Counted from the stretch's first letter, positions 1 to 9,498 are shown. The stretch is 64,000 nucleotides of DNA from CBDAQA01 sp965247815 (GCA_965247815.1 CBDFHW010000025.1:434001-498000); one strand, 5' to 3'. Program-made: numbers and translations. The notes: generated by a model from the sequence alone, not told the origin.

Positions 1-291
1 GAGTCGTTATTTAAAGCAATTTATCGCAAATTGCTTTGAAAATATGTCGGGTTATGTTAGATTATGTTATATTTATCGCCATATTGCCCTCAAGAGTTAT
101 ATTCCCGGGCGTAGAAATTTCCTCGGGGCTAGCCACACTTCGCGGGCTTGAGATCACGAACGAGTTACAACCGACGGTGTGCCGTGAAAATACGCAACTG
201 AATTTTTGATTCCGGTTGAAGATGCCTCGCGGATTAGATACATTCTTTGGTTCGTCATTTGTTAAGACCCTGACCCGAGACGGAGCTGACT
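1..291 (+). promoter_or_regulatory. AT-rich leader upstream of ilvB
   Basis: No gene is seen here. The first 100 bases are much more AT-rich than the surroundings. A perfect 10-base inverted repeat (arms 13-22 and 28-37, 5-base loop) is followed by two copies of TTATGTTA at 52-59 and 62-69, ten bases apart, so on the same face of the helix. These could be binding sites for a regulator of ilvB. No T-run follows the hairpin, so it is not an obvious terminator. A GGAG at about 281-284 serves as ribosome binding site for the ATG at 292. Confidence 0.4.
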
Positions 292-2067
292 ATGAGCAAG
301 ATCGATACACCGGCCGCCCCCCGAAGCAGTGAAACCAAGTCTGCCGGGTCGGTCGTCGTCAGCGACAAGGCCAAATACAAAGGTAAAACTGGCGCGCAAA
401 TCCTGCACGAAATGCTCGTCGGCCCTCACAAGGTCGACCTGATGTTCGGTTACCCGGGCGGGGCAATCCTGCCCATGTTCGACCAGCTGTATAAAACGCC
501 GGCGAAATTCATCCTGAATCGCCACGAGCAGTCGAGTGGTCATTGTGCCGACGGATATGCCCGCGCGACCGGCAAGCCAGGCGTCTGCATCGTGACCTCC
601 GGACCGGGCGCAACCAACACGGTGACCCCGCTGGCAACCGCGCAGCTTGACAGCGTCCCGATTATCGTTTTCAGCGGTCAGGTGGCGACCAAGGTGATCG
701 GCAGCGATGCCTTTCAGGAAGCCGACGTGACCGGCATTACCCGCCCGTGTACGAAATGGAATTACCTGATTAAAGACGTCCGGGAATTGCCGCGGGTCGT
801 AAACGAAGCGTTCCTCATCGCCACCAGTGGCCGGCCCGGCCCGGTCCTGGTCGATTTGCCGAAAGACGTTCAGGTCGCGGTGTGTCCCGATGAGGTCGAC
901 GACACGCCGCGGGAGCACATCTTGAAGCGTCGCAAGACCAGCATCACCGGCGGAAGCCAGAAGCAGGTGATGGACGCCGCGGAGATGATCAACAACAGCC
1001 AACGCCCGGTGCTGTACGTCGGCGGTGGCGCGATCATCAGCGAAGCTTGGCAGGCAGTGCGCAAATTGTCTGAAAAAGGAAACATCCCCTGTACGACCAC
1101 GCTGCTGGGAATGGGCGCTTTCGACGAACTGAACCCGCTGAGCCTATGCATGCTGGGCATGCATGGCAGCGCGTTTGCAAATTACGCCGTGCAGGAATCC
1201 GACTGCTTGATTGCCGTCGGCGCACGTTTCGACGACCGTGTGACCGGCAATCTGTCGACCTTCGCCCCGCACGCGAAGATCATTCACATTGACATCGACC
1301 CGTCGTCGATCAGCAAGAACGTCGACATCGACGTCCCCGTCGTGGGCGACGCCAAGGCGTCGTTGGAGGCGATGCACCAATACATCGAATTCCGTGACCG
1401 CAAGGAATGGCTGACCAAGATCGCGGACTGGAAAGCCAAGTTCCCGTTCAGATACCTGGACGATTCGGTGCACGCCAAGCCGCAGTACGTGCTGGAAGAA
1501 ATCAACAAACAGACCCGCGGTGACGCGATCTTCACCACAGGCGTAGGGCAGCACCAGATGTGGGCCGCCCAGTTCATTCGCTGGCGCTACCCGCGGACGA
1601 TGATCACCAGCGGCGGACTGGGCACGATGGGATACGGCCTCCCCGCCGCCATGGGCGCGCAGCTCGGCAGCCCCGGGAAGACCGTGATCGACGTCGACGG
1701 TGACGCCAGCTATCTCATGACCTGCTATGAGCTGGCCACCATTGCCGAATACAACATCCCGGTGAAGGTCTGCATCCTGAACAACGACTTCCAAGGCATG
1801 GTCAAGCAGTGGCAGGACCTGTTCTACGACAAGCGGTACAGCAACACGGTGATGAAGAATCCGAACTTCGCCAAGATGGCCGACGCATTCGGCGTCCGCG
1901 GCATCCGGTGCGAACACAAAGGTGACGTGGAAAAAACGGTCAAAGAAATGCTCGCCCACCCCGGCCCGGTGGTCTGCGATTTCTTCGTCGAGCCCAACGA
2001 GCACGTGTACCCGATGGTTCCCAGTGGCAAGGGCCTGCACGAGATGGAACTCGGCACCCTAGCTTGA
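292..2067 (+). CDS. ilvB: Acetolactate synthase, large (catalytic) subunit
   Basis: This ThDP-dependent enzyme joins two pyruvates to 2-acetolactate, or pyruvate and 2-oxobutyrate to 2-aceto-2-hydroxybutyrate, the first common step of valine, leucine and isoleucine synthesis. The 591 residues match the family length. The N-terminal pyrimidine-binding domain has the cofactor-activating Glu at about residue 79 (NRHEQ). The central domain lies at about 215-350. The C-terminal pyrophosphate-binding motif begins GDAS and ends about 28 residues later in NN (about 466-500). The first 30 residues are a polar, low-complexity extension. The start is supported by GGAG six bases upstream. The regulatory subunit gene ilvN is not next door: the following gene is on the other strand, and a strong terminator ends this transcript. 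The family assignment is secure. Confidence 0.97.
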   Translation: MSKIDTPAAPRSSETKSAGSVVVSDKAKYKGKTGAQILHEMLVGPHKVDLMFGYPGGAILPMFDQLYKTPAKFILNRHEQSSGHCADGYARATGKPGVCIVTSGPGATNTVTPLATAQLDSVPIIVFSGQVATKVIGSDAFQEADVTGITRPCTKWNYLIKDVRELPRVVNEAFLIATSGRPGPVLVDLPKDVQVAVCPDEVDDTPREHILKRRKTSITGGSQKQVMDAAEMINNSQRPVLYVGGGAIISEAWQAVRKLSEKGNIPCTTTLLGMGAFDELNPLSLCMLGMHGSAFANYAVQESDCLIAVGARFDDRVTGNLSTFAPHAKIIHIDIDPSSISKNVDIDVPVVGDAKASLEAMHQYIEFRDRKEWLTKIADWKAKFPFRYLDDSVHAKPQYVLEEINKQTRGDAIFTTGVGQHQMWAAQFIRWRYPRTMITSGGLGTMGYGLPAAMGAQLGSPGKTVIDVDGDASYLMTCYELATIAEYNIPVKVCILNNDFQGMVKQWQDLFYDKRYSNTVMKNPNFAKMADAFGVRGIRCEHKGDVEKTVKEMLAHPGPVVCDFFVEPNEHVYPMVPSGKGLHEMELGTLA

Positions 2068-2116
2068 GCGCTCCAATTGATCGCATTACTGTGCGATTCG
2101 CGAGAATATAGAGCAC

Positions 2117-2156
2117 GAGCCCCTGTTTCTAGGAATTGAAACAGGGGCTCTTTTTT
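2117..2156 (+). terminator. Intrinsic terminator of ilvB
   Basis: A perfect 13-base-pair stem (2117-2129 with 2138-2150) with an 8-base loop is followed directly by six Ts. It lies 50 bases after the ilvB stop codon. Confidence 0.95.
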
Positions 2157-2189
2157 ACAGACGTTGAGTGGTCGACTAGACCCGTCCGC

Positions 2190-3647
2190 CTATCGATCAT
2201 CGGCTGCGTTTGCGGTTGCGACCGCCGGCTCCGCGGCTAGGCCGATCTCGCATCTCTCCAGCGGCGTTTCGTTGATCAAGTTTTGTAATTGCGTCATTCC
2301 TGTAACAGCCCGCCCGGCGAGCGTCGAGATCACCGCACCTTCGTGAAGACCTTGCTTTACAAACGGACTCGCGGGACTGATCTCATAGACGACGACGCCG
2401 GCTTTTCCGCTGGAATTTGCCGGCCCGATTAGCATGCCGCCCCACCGTAATCGCTGAGTAGCCCGGGTCACAGCAGCGACTGGCATCGGACGCTTCTTCA
2501 GCGTCGTCGAGACGGTTACCGGATTTCCGTCGCGGAAGAGTTTGATTTGCACCGGCTCGACGACGGACGCGTCTCCGACGCAGCGGATGAAAGCGGCACT
2601 GTCGGCGACCTGAGCGCCGTCCACTGCAACAACAATGTCATTGACGAGGATTTTGCCGGTCGCGGGCGAGTCCGGTTCGACCGTCTCGACGCGGGCGCCG
2701 ATCGGCTGGCTTAACCCCGCGGTTGCCCGGTCGTGATCCGTCGGGTTTACGACGACAACGCCGAGGTACCCGTAGACGACTTCATTGCCCTTCTCGAGCC
2801 GCGAGACGATGGATTTGAAATGCTCGTCGACAGGAACCGCGAACCCGATTCCGTTCACGCTTTTCTGCGGCATGATCACGGCGGTGTTGATTCCGATCAC
2901 GTCCCCGTGCAGATCGAACAGCGGGCCGCCGGAGTTGCCTGGATTAATTTGCGCCGTCGTCTGGATTAAATTCGAGTAAAGCCGGTTCTCGGAATCCGAC
3001 AGTTTCGGAAGCGAGCGATGTGTCGCGCTGACGACGCCGACACTGACGCACATGCCGCCATCGGCGGACAGGCCGTACGGATTTCCCATCGCAATCGACC
3101 ACTGCCCGCGACGCACCGCAGCGCCGTCGGCGAAATGCACCGTGGGCATGTGGTGGCCCGGAACCTTGAGGACGGCCAGATCACTGCGGGGGTCGCTGCC
3201 GACGACGATCGCGGGATAAACTTTCCGGTCGTCGGTGGTGATCCACAACTGCTCGGCATCGTCAATCACGTGGTCGTTGGTGAGGACGTAACCGTCGGAG
3301 TTGATGACGAAGCCGGTGCCAACAACGCGAGTGGTTTTCGACAGAAAAGCCTGCAGCTTGTCGCTGCTCATCTCTTCGGTCCGGCAAGCAGCGGGCGAAT
3401 CGTCGGCCTGCGTGGATGCCGAAATTGCGACCACGCCGGGCGCGACCTTTTCGGCGACGGCTTTGAAGCGGGTTTCGAGATCTGTCAGGTCGTCGACCGT
3501 CGAATCTGTGTGAACCGGTTGCTCGGCCGCGGCAGGTCCCACGTGTATCAGCAGTCCGAGCGTCGCGGCCACCGCAGCCATCGCGAGGGGGTTGCAGATC
3601 CTGCTCAGGCGTACGCGTCGATGACGCACCACAACACAACCGTGCAT
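2190..3647 (-). CDS. HtrA/DegP-like trypsin-fold serine protease with PDZ domains
   Basis: This is an exported S1C-family protease that probably degrades or refolds damaged envelope proteins. The catalytic triad is visible: His in TNDHVI (about residue 126), Asp in SDLAVL (about 156) and Ser in GNSGGP (about 238). After the protease domain comes one clear PDZ domain (about 300-380) and a more divergent second one (about 410-475). The ATG at 3647 is chosen because a basic stretch and a hydrophobic signal segment ending in AAA follow it. The reading frame stays open to 3749, but those extra residues are Arg-rich and would overlap the recA terminator. The gene lies downstream of recA on the same strand, separated by that terminator, so it probably has its own promoter. 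Confidence 0.9.
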   Translation of the reverse strand: MHGCVVVRHRRVRLSRICNPLAMAAVAATLGLLIHVGPAAAEQPVHTDSTVDDLTDLETRFKAVAEKVAPGVVAISASTQADDSPAACRTEEMSSDKLQAFLSKTTRVVGTGFVINSDGYVLTNDHVIDDAEQLWITTDDRKVYPAIVVGSDPRSDLAVLKVPGHHMPTVHFADGAAVRRGQWSIAMGNPYGLSADGGMCVSVGVVSATHRSLPKLSDSENRLYSNLIQTTAQINPGNSGGPLFDLHGDVIGINTAVIMPQKSVNGIGFAVPVDEHFKSIVSRLEKGNEVVYGYLGVVVVNPTDHDRATAGLSQPIGARVETVEPDSPATGKILVNDIVVAVDGAQVADSAAFIRCVGDASVVEPVQIKLFRDGNPVTVSTTLKKRPMPVAAVTRATQRLRWGGMLIGPANSSGKAGVVVYEISPASPFVKQGLHEGAVISTLAGRAVTGMTQLQNLINETPLERCEIGLAAEPAVATANAADDR

Positions 3648-3748
3648 GAAACCCCGGCGTTGAGATCGTTCGGCGGCATCGCAACCAGGCCACTCCCGGC
3701 CTCTGACCGGGCCGACGCGGCCCGGATTGGTCGATGTCTTTGGACGCA

Positions 3749-3814
3749 AAACGAGCGAGCCGCTCGCACGGCCACACCACCCGCTGGTGGCAATGGCCCG
3801 TGCGAACGGCTCGC
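3749..3814 (-). terminator. Intrinsic terminator of recA
   Basis: A 17-base stem with one mismatch (3798-3814 with 3755-3771) encloses a smaller CCACC/GGTGG hairpin. On the minus strand it is followed by TCGTTTT. It lies just after the recA stop codon. Confidence 0.85.
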
Positions 3815-3839
3815 AGGGGTTTAATGCTTTAGCAGGGAG

Positions 3840-4988
3840 TTAGGCCGTTGCCTCTTCGAGGTCGTCCTCGACGTCGGCAGGTTCGGCAGTCTCGGTCGCT
3901 TTCTTGGCGTCCACCAGGCCTTTGCTTTCGAGCACGGCCTGCCGGATTTCTTCGGCCAGATCCTTGTTCTCAAATAGGAACTGCTTGGCATTTTCGCGAC
4001 CCTGACCCAGGCGTGTGGTCTTATAATTATACCAGGCGCCACTTTTCTCCACGACGTTGCCCAACGCCGCCAGATCCAGCAGATCTCCTTCGTAACTGAT
4101 CCCGCGGTCGAACATGATGTCGAACTCGGCGTCCCGGAACGGGGGAGCGATCTTGTTCTTCACGACGCGGGCGCGAGTGCGGGCGCCGATCGAGACGTCG
4201 CCTTCCTTGATGGTCTGGGTTCGACGGACGTCGATTCGGACCGACGCGTAGAACTTCAACGCCCGACCACCGGGGGTGGTCTCTGGGTTGCCGAACATGA
4301 CGCCGATCTTCTCGCGAATCTGGTTAATAAAAATGACGGTGCACTTGCTCTTGTTGATGGCACCCGTCAGTTTTCGCATCGCCTGACTCATCAGGCGGGC
4401 CTGAAGACCCACGTGACTGTCGCCCATTTCGCCTTCGATTTCAGCCCGGGGAATCAGAGCAGCCACCGAGTCAATGACGATCACGTCCACGGCATTCGAC
4501 CGGACCAGCAGTTCGCAGATTTCCAGCGCCTGTTCACCGGTGTCGGGCTGCGACACCATCAACTCATCGAGCTTAACGCCGAGCCGTTTGGCCCATGAGG
4601 GATCGAGCGCGTGTTCGGCGTCGATGAAAGCCGCCACCCCACCGAGCTTTTGGCAGCTGGCGATGATGTGCAGCGTGAGGGTGGTCTTGCCCGACGATTC
4701 GGGCCCGAAGATTTCCAGCACCCGGCCACGCGGAACACCGACACCGCCGAGCGCGATGTCGAGTGACAGCGAGCCGGTCGGGATGCCGTCGACTGCCGCC
4801 CGTGCCTGACCGTCGAGCTTCATGACAGATCCCTTGCCGAACTGTTTTTCGATCTGCTGGACGGCCCGTGATAGTGCCGACTCCTTTGCCGCGTCTCGGG
4901 GAATGACCGGGTCGCGCGTCGCTGCCGATTCACGATTTGCACCCACATCGTAGCTGGACGGGAGCTGCTTCTTTTCAGACTTGGCCAT
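3840..4988 (-). CDS. recA: Recombinase RecA
   Basis: RecA forms ATP-dependent filaments on single-stranded DNA, carries out strand exchange and triggers LexA self-cleavage. The 382 residues are slightly longer than average because of a polar N-terminal extension of about 35 residues and an acidic tail (ending in DVEDDLEEATA), which is typical of the family. The Walker A motif GPESSGKT lies at about 94-101. The DNA-binding loop regions and the MRKLTGA and IFINQIREKIGVMFG segments are intact. AGGA just upstream supports the start. A strong terminator follows. I did not find a convincing LexA operator upstream. Confidence 0.98.
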   Translation of the reverse strand: MAKSEKKQLPSSYDVGANRESAATRDPVIPRDAAKESALSRAVQQIEKQFGKGSVMKLDGQARAAVDGIPTGSLSLDIALGGVGVPRGRVLEIFGPESSGKTTLTLHIIASCQKLGGVAAFIDAEHALDPSWAKRLGVKLDELMVSQPDTGEQALEICELLVRSNAVDVIVIDSVAALIPRAEIEGEMGDSHVGLQARLMSQAMRKLTGAINKSKCTVIFINQIREKIGVMFGNPETTPGGRALKFYASVRIDVRRTQTIKEGDVSIGARTRARVVKNKIAPPFRDAEFDIMFDRGISYEGDLLDLAALGNVVEKSGAWYNYKTTRLGQGRENAKQFLFENKDLAEEIRQAVLESKGLVDAKKATETAEPADVEDDLEEATA

Positions 4989-5465
4989 GTGATCCTGCTT
5001 TCCGCCGGGTATGTTTTTCAGCCGGCGTTAAAGGCGGTCGGGTTGTGAGTCGACCGCCGATTTTGTGGTGACTGGTTGCAAGTCGTGCACACATCGTCTG
5101 AGAATTCGAAACCGGCAGTTAGGCTGTCCGGCATCGTTCAAACTCAGGGGAGTGTTCTCTCCCGCACACCTGCTCCTGAACTTGACGGCAGTCACCGAGG
5201 CCGTCTCTGTTCAGTGTTTGTTTGGAGGCATGTTAGCCTTCTGATCGGTCTATTGCAAAGGTAAAAATCGCAAAAAATTTGGCCCGCGGCGGACCACTGA
5301 GTGTCGGCGATCGAATTTCGATTCCAGCTTCAGGAGTAAAAAAACGGGCTAACCCCTTCCGTTTTTATCGGACCTTGTTCACTTGAACGGTCTCAGCCGA
5401 ACGATACACTTGCGATCTGAACAATCAGGTCAAGGACGACCGGGTTTAATCCAAGGACGGATGCG
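4989..5465. promoter_or_regulatory. Divergent intergenic region between recA and the lipoprotein gene
   Basis: These 477 bases separate two divergent genes and must hold both promoters. The short open frame at 5076-5264 has no recognisable content or ribosome binding site. I looked for a GAAC-N4-GTTC or CTGT-N8-ACAG SOS box and saw none that was convincing. No other structure stands out. Confidence 0.5.
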
Positions 5466-6761
5466 ATGAATTCACGCCGACGCTGGGGATGCGGATTGCT
5501 CGCAGGTATGCTTGTGGCCGGGGGTTGCCAGTCTGCTAAGCATGCGACGACTCAGCCCAAAGCAGTTGAAGGCCCTGCCAAATCTGCCGACGACGACGCT
5601 CGATGGAAAGTCGACACCCGCCCCACCGCCGAGCAACTCATCGCCAAAAGGGCTCAGGAATATGCCAGCACCTTGGACGCCGGTCCGTCGATTGATGCTT
5701 CAACCGTCACGTTCCCGCCGCCCAAGAAACGGACGGTGACGATTCCCCTGGACGACGGCGATCCGAGCGAAACCCCGCGACCGAATCCGGTTGCCGGGTC
5801 GGCGACTCTCCTGGACACAACCCACCCCGTGCTCTTCCCGACCGGCCCTTCTGCGACTTTGCGCCGATCTCCGCAAAACCGGTTGGGAGCCGTTGCCGGC
5901 GATATGAAAAGCCCGTCGGCGGAATCGGTCGACGCTCGGAATCAACACGCCCAGGTCGCCGCGCTTCGGCAGGCGGCACTCAATTTGAATGACGGACCCC
6001 GGATCGAGCCGGAAGCCGCGGATTTTGCCACCGCGGCCAGGCCGGCCCCGTTTTCCAAGACCGACCCTCTGGATTACAGGCTCCACAAGCGGGCGCGGGA
6101 GAACCCACGCGATATCGCTGCCGAACTCGATCTGCAACTCTACGCAATGTTAAAGGACGAACCAACGCCGGAGCTGGCAATGGTCGGCATGCTGCCGCAC
6201 GACGACCGCGAGATGATTCGAACGCTAATGGACGGCCTCGGCGATTTTAGATCGGCCGTCCGTGAAGACGAAACGATGCTGCAGGCGAAGAAAATTCACC
6301 CGCTACTTGAGATGGCCGACCGCCTGCGGTCGCAGGCCGACCTGTCGGTCCCGACCGTCGCGCTGTGCCGTCGGGTCGAGGGATTTGGTAAATACGAACC
6401 GATCACCCCTGCTCGATTTTCCGCAGGCCGGGATAGCAAGGTTATCGTTTATTGCGAAGTCGAGAATTTCGAATCGAAAAAGCTCGACGGAGAGATGTGG
6501 GAGACCCGCCTCACCCAGCAGGTCACCATCTTTACCGACAACGGCCAGTTCGTCTGGACGGATAAAGCCCGTCCCGTCGTCGATCAAAGCCGTCGGCGTC
6601 GTCACGACTTTTACGCCTACGAAATGCTGCACCTGCCTGCAGATCTAACGATTGGTCGATATTTACTCAAAGTCAGCATCACTGACGAAAATGCGGGCAA
6701 GGTCGCGGAGGAGACCGTGCCCGTCTCGATCGCCGCGACTCAAGCCAATTCGGCAAATTGA
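5466..6761 (+). CDS. Predicted lipoprotein of unknown function
   Basis: I do not recognise the family. The first 21 residues form a lipoprotein signal: Arg-rich start, hydrophobic core and lipobox VAGGC with the acylated Cys at 21, so the mature protein should be membrane anchored. Residues 30-200 are Pro/Asp/Ala-rich and probably disordered. From about 205 to the end the sequence looks globular: a helical segment (about 210-290), then a beta-rich C-terminal half (about 300-425) with alternating strands that may be an Ig-like fold. AAGGA lies 8 bases before the ATG. It is a single gene divergent from recA. The Cys-based anchor is firm; any function would be a guess. Confidence 0.8.
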   Translation: MNSRRRWGCGLLAGMLVAGGCQSAKHATTQPKAVEGPAKSADDDARWKVDTRPTAEQLIAKRAQEYASTLDAGPSIDASTVTFPPPKKRTVTIPLDDGDPSETPRPNPVAGSATLLDTTHPVLFPTGPSATLRRSPQNRLGAVAGDMKSPSAESVDARNQHAQVAALRQAALNLNDGPRIEPEAADFATAARPAPFSKTDPLDYRLHKRARENPRDIAAELDLQLYAMLKDEPTPELAMVGMLPHDDREMIRTLMDGLGDFRSAVREDETMLQAKKIHPLLEMADRLRSQADLSVPTVALCRRVEGFGKYEPITPARFSAGRDSKVIVYCEVENFESKKLDGEMWETRLTQQVTIFTDNGQFVWTDKARPVVDQSRRRRHDFYAYEMLHLPADLTIGRYLLKVSITDENAGKVAEETVPVSIAATQANSAN

Positions 6762-6973
6762 AGGTTTTTCACCAACTGAAGCTCTTCACTTTGACGCTCG
6801 CTCTCCGCGGTTGCGAACGCAAAACAGTGTCATGCAAAAATGCACCGCGGATTACAGAAATGTTGTGATTTATTCGACACGACGTTTTTTTATTTGCATG
6901 TTCATAATAGGAACGGTAGTCTCATTTTCAACCAACCGCCAGGGCGATAGCCCTTGACGGGAGCAATCTTTTC

Positions 6974-7666
6974 ATGCGTAAATCCTTATGTTGTACCTTG
7001 GCAGCCTTTTGCGGGCTCGCGTCTGCTCGGCATGCAAGTGCTGTAATCATCGATCAATGGAATTTTGACGCTTTGACGGCTCCGGTTACTACAACTGGCA
7101 CGTCTTCAGGCGCTTATTCTCCGGACGTTGGCGGCGGCGGCACGCTGTCGATAACGCACGCACTTTCTTCGACTTATAGCGTTCCGACCGGCAACGGTAC
7201 TGCCCACTCGCTGAGTTCAAATACGTGGTCCCAGAACGATTACTACCAGTTCAGTTCGAATTCAGGTCCCACACCCGGGATTGAAATCGAATTCGACCAG
7301 GTTTCAAGCAGTACCGGGCCGCTTAGTTTTCAGGTGCAGTACAGCACTGACGGAACCAATTTTACTAACGCTTCGAACTACGCCGTGAGCGGCTCGGTCA
7401 GCTTCGCGGCCGGAGCTGTGAAGTCTACAAGTCCGCCCCGTTATCTGTTCGACTTCACGGGCAACACCGCGTTAGAGACCGCAACAAACACCTATTTCCG
7501 CTTGGTCGACTTGAGTACCACTGGGGCCCCGACTGGAACGGATCGCGTTGATGCGGTCACGATCGGAACGGCGCTCACCCCGCCGACACCGGCACCCGAG
7601 CCCACCTCGCTCGCCATTCTAACCCTTGGAGGAGCCGCTCTGCTCCGCCGGCGAAAATTGATCTAA
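6974..7666 (+). CDS. PEP-CTERM sorting domain protein, secreted
   Basis: This is an exported protein of 230 residues. A short signal peptide (about 1-23, ending ASA) precedes a Ser/Thr/Gly-rich beta-sheet body. The C-terminus has the PEP-CTERM tripartite signal: PEP at about 208-210, a hydrophobic stretch, then an RRRK basic tail. In this family the signal is cleaved by exosortase and the protein goes to the envelope or extracellular matrix. The body resembles the choice-of-anchor beta-sandwiches common in these proteins, but I cannot name a substrate. A GGGAG lies upstream of the ATG and an intrinsic terminator follows, so it is monocistronic. No exosortase gene is in the window. Confidence 0.9.
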   Translation: MRKSLCCTLAAFCGLASARHASAVIIDQWNFDALTAPVTTTGTSSGAYSPDVGGGGTLSITHALSSTYSVPTGNGTAHSLSSNTWSQNDYYQFSSNSGPTPGIEIEFDQVSSSTGPLSFQVQYSTDGTNFTNASNYAVSGSVSFAAGAVKSTSPPRYLFDFTGNTALETATNTYFRLVDLSTTGAPTGTDRVDAVTIGTALTPPTPAPEPTSLAILTLGGAALLRRRKLI

Positions 7667-7705
7667 TTGACCGACTGGTCGAGGCGACATCGCAGTTTAC
7701 TTCGG

Positions 7706-7741
7706 GACCGTTGCTCGTTGAGCAACGGTCTCGCATTTTTG
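7706..7741 (+). terminator. Intrinsic terminator of the first PEP-CTERM gene
   Basis: An 11-base-pair perfect stem (7706-7716 with 7720-7730), 3-base loop, then TCGCATTTTT. The 237 bases between this and the next gene end at 7979 hold no convincing gene. Confidence 0.9.
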
Positions 7742-7978
7742 TACAACCCACACCGGGCGTTTCGGAGATTGCGATGTTCCAAGGCCGTAGTCGTCAGAAC
7801 CTGCGGTCTGGGAAATGTTGTCGCATTTGCCAATGAATCTTCAGCAGAACCTCCAGTGAAAAGTTCAAGCCCGCCGTACACCGAACGTGGCACGACGCAG
7901 TTACGGCAGAAGACAGCGGAGCCTGCCCTCTTACCCTTCTGCGCTGCTGGAAAAACCGAGCATCGCGCTCACGGTCGA

Positions 7979-8908
7979 TCAGAACCTATACCCGAGTGAC
8001 AGCTTGATCAGGAACGATCCGGTGAGCTGGTCGCCGGTGACGTGTTGATACACCGGCAACTCGATGTCCGCGTACAGCATCACCGGGTGCAGGTCGAACT
8101 CGACTCCGGGTGACAACAGGATTCGCGTGTAACCCGACGCGGTGGGGTCGGCGGCGTTGGGGCCGTTGTCCTGGCCTCGCTCGGACGCGATCACCTGGGC
8201 GACCGGCACGATGCCGACGCGACCGATCGACAGGCCGTTCAGATATAACCCGGCCGCCTGGTCGGCTTCGGCGCCGGGGGTGTAGCCGTCGCGGGTGATG
8301 ACCGGCAGGTCGAAATTCGCCTGCACGAAGAAGTCCAAATTGTCGACCAGCTGATGCCGAAAGAACCCCCCGACCAGCACGTCGGTGCTTCCGGTTCCGA
8401 TTTCGGAATCGCGGTCGATGTTCTGGTAGAAATTGTTGTGCGAGTAGTTTCCGGTCGGCAGCTTCAGGCCGAACGTGACACCGATCGATTGGTCCTCCGA
8501 GAAACCGGAATAGATGCCCTGAACGCGAAGGTCGCCGAAATCTGTCCATTGCGACGAGGTCACGACCTCGCCGGTCTTGCCGCCGGCGAACTGGAAGAAC
8601 CGGTCCGCGACTGGCATTTCGACTTGAATCCCCCAGCTGCGATCGAACATGTATTGTACGCCGAGCGTGTAAAAGCTGGTCTCAAGCTTCTTATCTTCGT
8701 TCTGTGAAGCGGGTGACCGTTTGCTGCCGTTCCAGTTGATGTTCTGGTTTTGATAATCGTAATCGAAGAACAGAAGCCCGCCTTTGCCGGTCGGGAACAT
8801 CGAACTGGTGCCGACCGAAAACACCCCGCACCCGCAGGCGCAGGCATGGCAAAGCGCCGGTGCCAGGAGAACCGAAACAAACGCGGTAGAAATGCTGATG
8901 ATTTTCAC
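7979..8908 (-). CDS. Predicted outer-membrane beta-barrel protein with N-terminal CACGCG motif
   Basis: A signal peptide (about 1-21) is followed at once by CACGCGVF, a run of three cysteines close to the mature N-terminus. The rest is a series of amphipathic strands with regularly spaced aromatic residues, and the last residues (SLGYRF) end in Phe, as barrel proteins inserted by BamA do. The length of 309 residues suits a 12- to 14-strand barrel or a transport-like porin. It follows the small cysteine-containing gene at 9037-9420 on the same strand (gap 128 bases), so they may be co-transcribed. The cysteines suggest metal binding or lipid/disulfide anchoring, but that is inference. Confidence 0.75.
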   Translation of the reverse strand: MKIISISTAFVSVLLAPALCHACACGCGVFSVGTSSMFPTGKGGLLFFDYDYQNQNINWNGSKRSPASQNEDKKLETSFYTLGVQYMFDRSWGIQVEMPVADRFFQFAGGKTGEVVTSSQWTDFGDLRVQGIYSGFSEDQSIGVTFGLKLPTGNYSHNNFYQNIDRDSEIGTGSTDVLVGGFFRHQLVDNLDFFVQANFDLPVITRDGYTPGAEADQAAGLYLNGLSIGRVGIVPVAQVIASERGQDNGPNAADPTASGYTRILLSPGVEFDLHPVMLYADIELPVYQHVTGDQLTGSFLIKLSLGYRF

Positions 8909-9036
8909 GACGAAGCCTCCGAATTCGCCCGCGAGAGCGCGAGCAGAGGATGCCGAAGAGCGCGGCAGATGACGGGCAGATGCGACGGCGGCTATCGCCG
9001 GTCGTCTGCGACAGTGATAGGGAAAAGCGAAAGGAG

Positions 9037-9420
9037 CTAAACGCAGCGTGCGCGCGGGGGAGGGGGAACCGGCGGCTTTGCCGGGGCGGAGGTTGGGACG
9101 ACGATCCCAGCGGATTCAAGCGATTTTGCTTCGCAGCGGAAAGCGATCTCGCATCGGTCGCCAGCAAGATAATCTCTTCGGGTTTCCTTGGGCGCAGCGT
9201 CGGTCTTCTGCTCCGAATTTTTCCCGGCAGCGATCGCTTTACACAACGAACAGGGGTGCCGTCCGTCGAAAGTTCGCTCTACTGCCGCGGGGACCGACGC
9301 CTGGCGGACGTTATCGATCAGCATCATCGCCCATGCGACCGATTGCAGAGATGTCCAGTTCCCGACGCCGAGCGTTAGGACGGCAATAACTACGAGGATG
9401 TCACGGATCAGGCGGCGCAT
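9037..9420 (-). CDS. Small exported protein with HPCSLC motif, function unknown
   Basis: The 127-residue product has one N-terminal hydrophobic segment (about 6-32, signal or anchor), then a short soluble domain with HPCSLCKAI (about 55-63), a further Cys, and a Pro/Ala-rich tail. The CxxC pair next to His looks like a metal-binding site and recalls the DUF2946 group, but I cannot assign it firmly. It precedes the beta-barrel gene on the same strand, so the two may work together at the envelope. The tail is GC-rich and low in complexity. Confidence 0.6.
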   Translation of the reverse strand: MRRLIRDILVVIAVLTLGVGNWTSLQSVAWAMMLIDNVRQASVPAAVERTFDGRHPCSLCKAIAAGKNSEQKTDAAPKETRRDYLAGDRCEIAFRCEAKSLESAGIVVPTSAPAKPPVPPPPRARCV

Positions 9421-9432
9421 TGAGCATCAAAA

Positions 9433-9484
9433 CCCGGCGCGGCCGCAGAACGGCGGCATTTTTTGCCGGTCGTTCTGCGGTCGC
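9433..9484 (-). terminator. Intrinsic terminator of the phosphofructokinase gene
   Basis: A long imperfect stem (9439-9458 with 9464-9484) has a short T-rich loop. Read on the minus strand it is followed by GGGTTTTGA. It lies right after the stop codon at 9499. Confidence 0.8.
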
Positions 9485-9498
9485 AAATCGGGACAGGA

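Noticed and set aside
3018..3824. 268-residue plus-strand frame opposite the HtrA protease gene
   Set aside because: It is antisense to the protease gene and to the recA terminator, with no recognisable content.
4989..5465. SOS (LexA) box upstream of recA
   Set aside because: I scanned for the common Gram-positive and proteobacterial patterns and found no acceptable palindrome; planctomycete LexA sites may differ.
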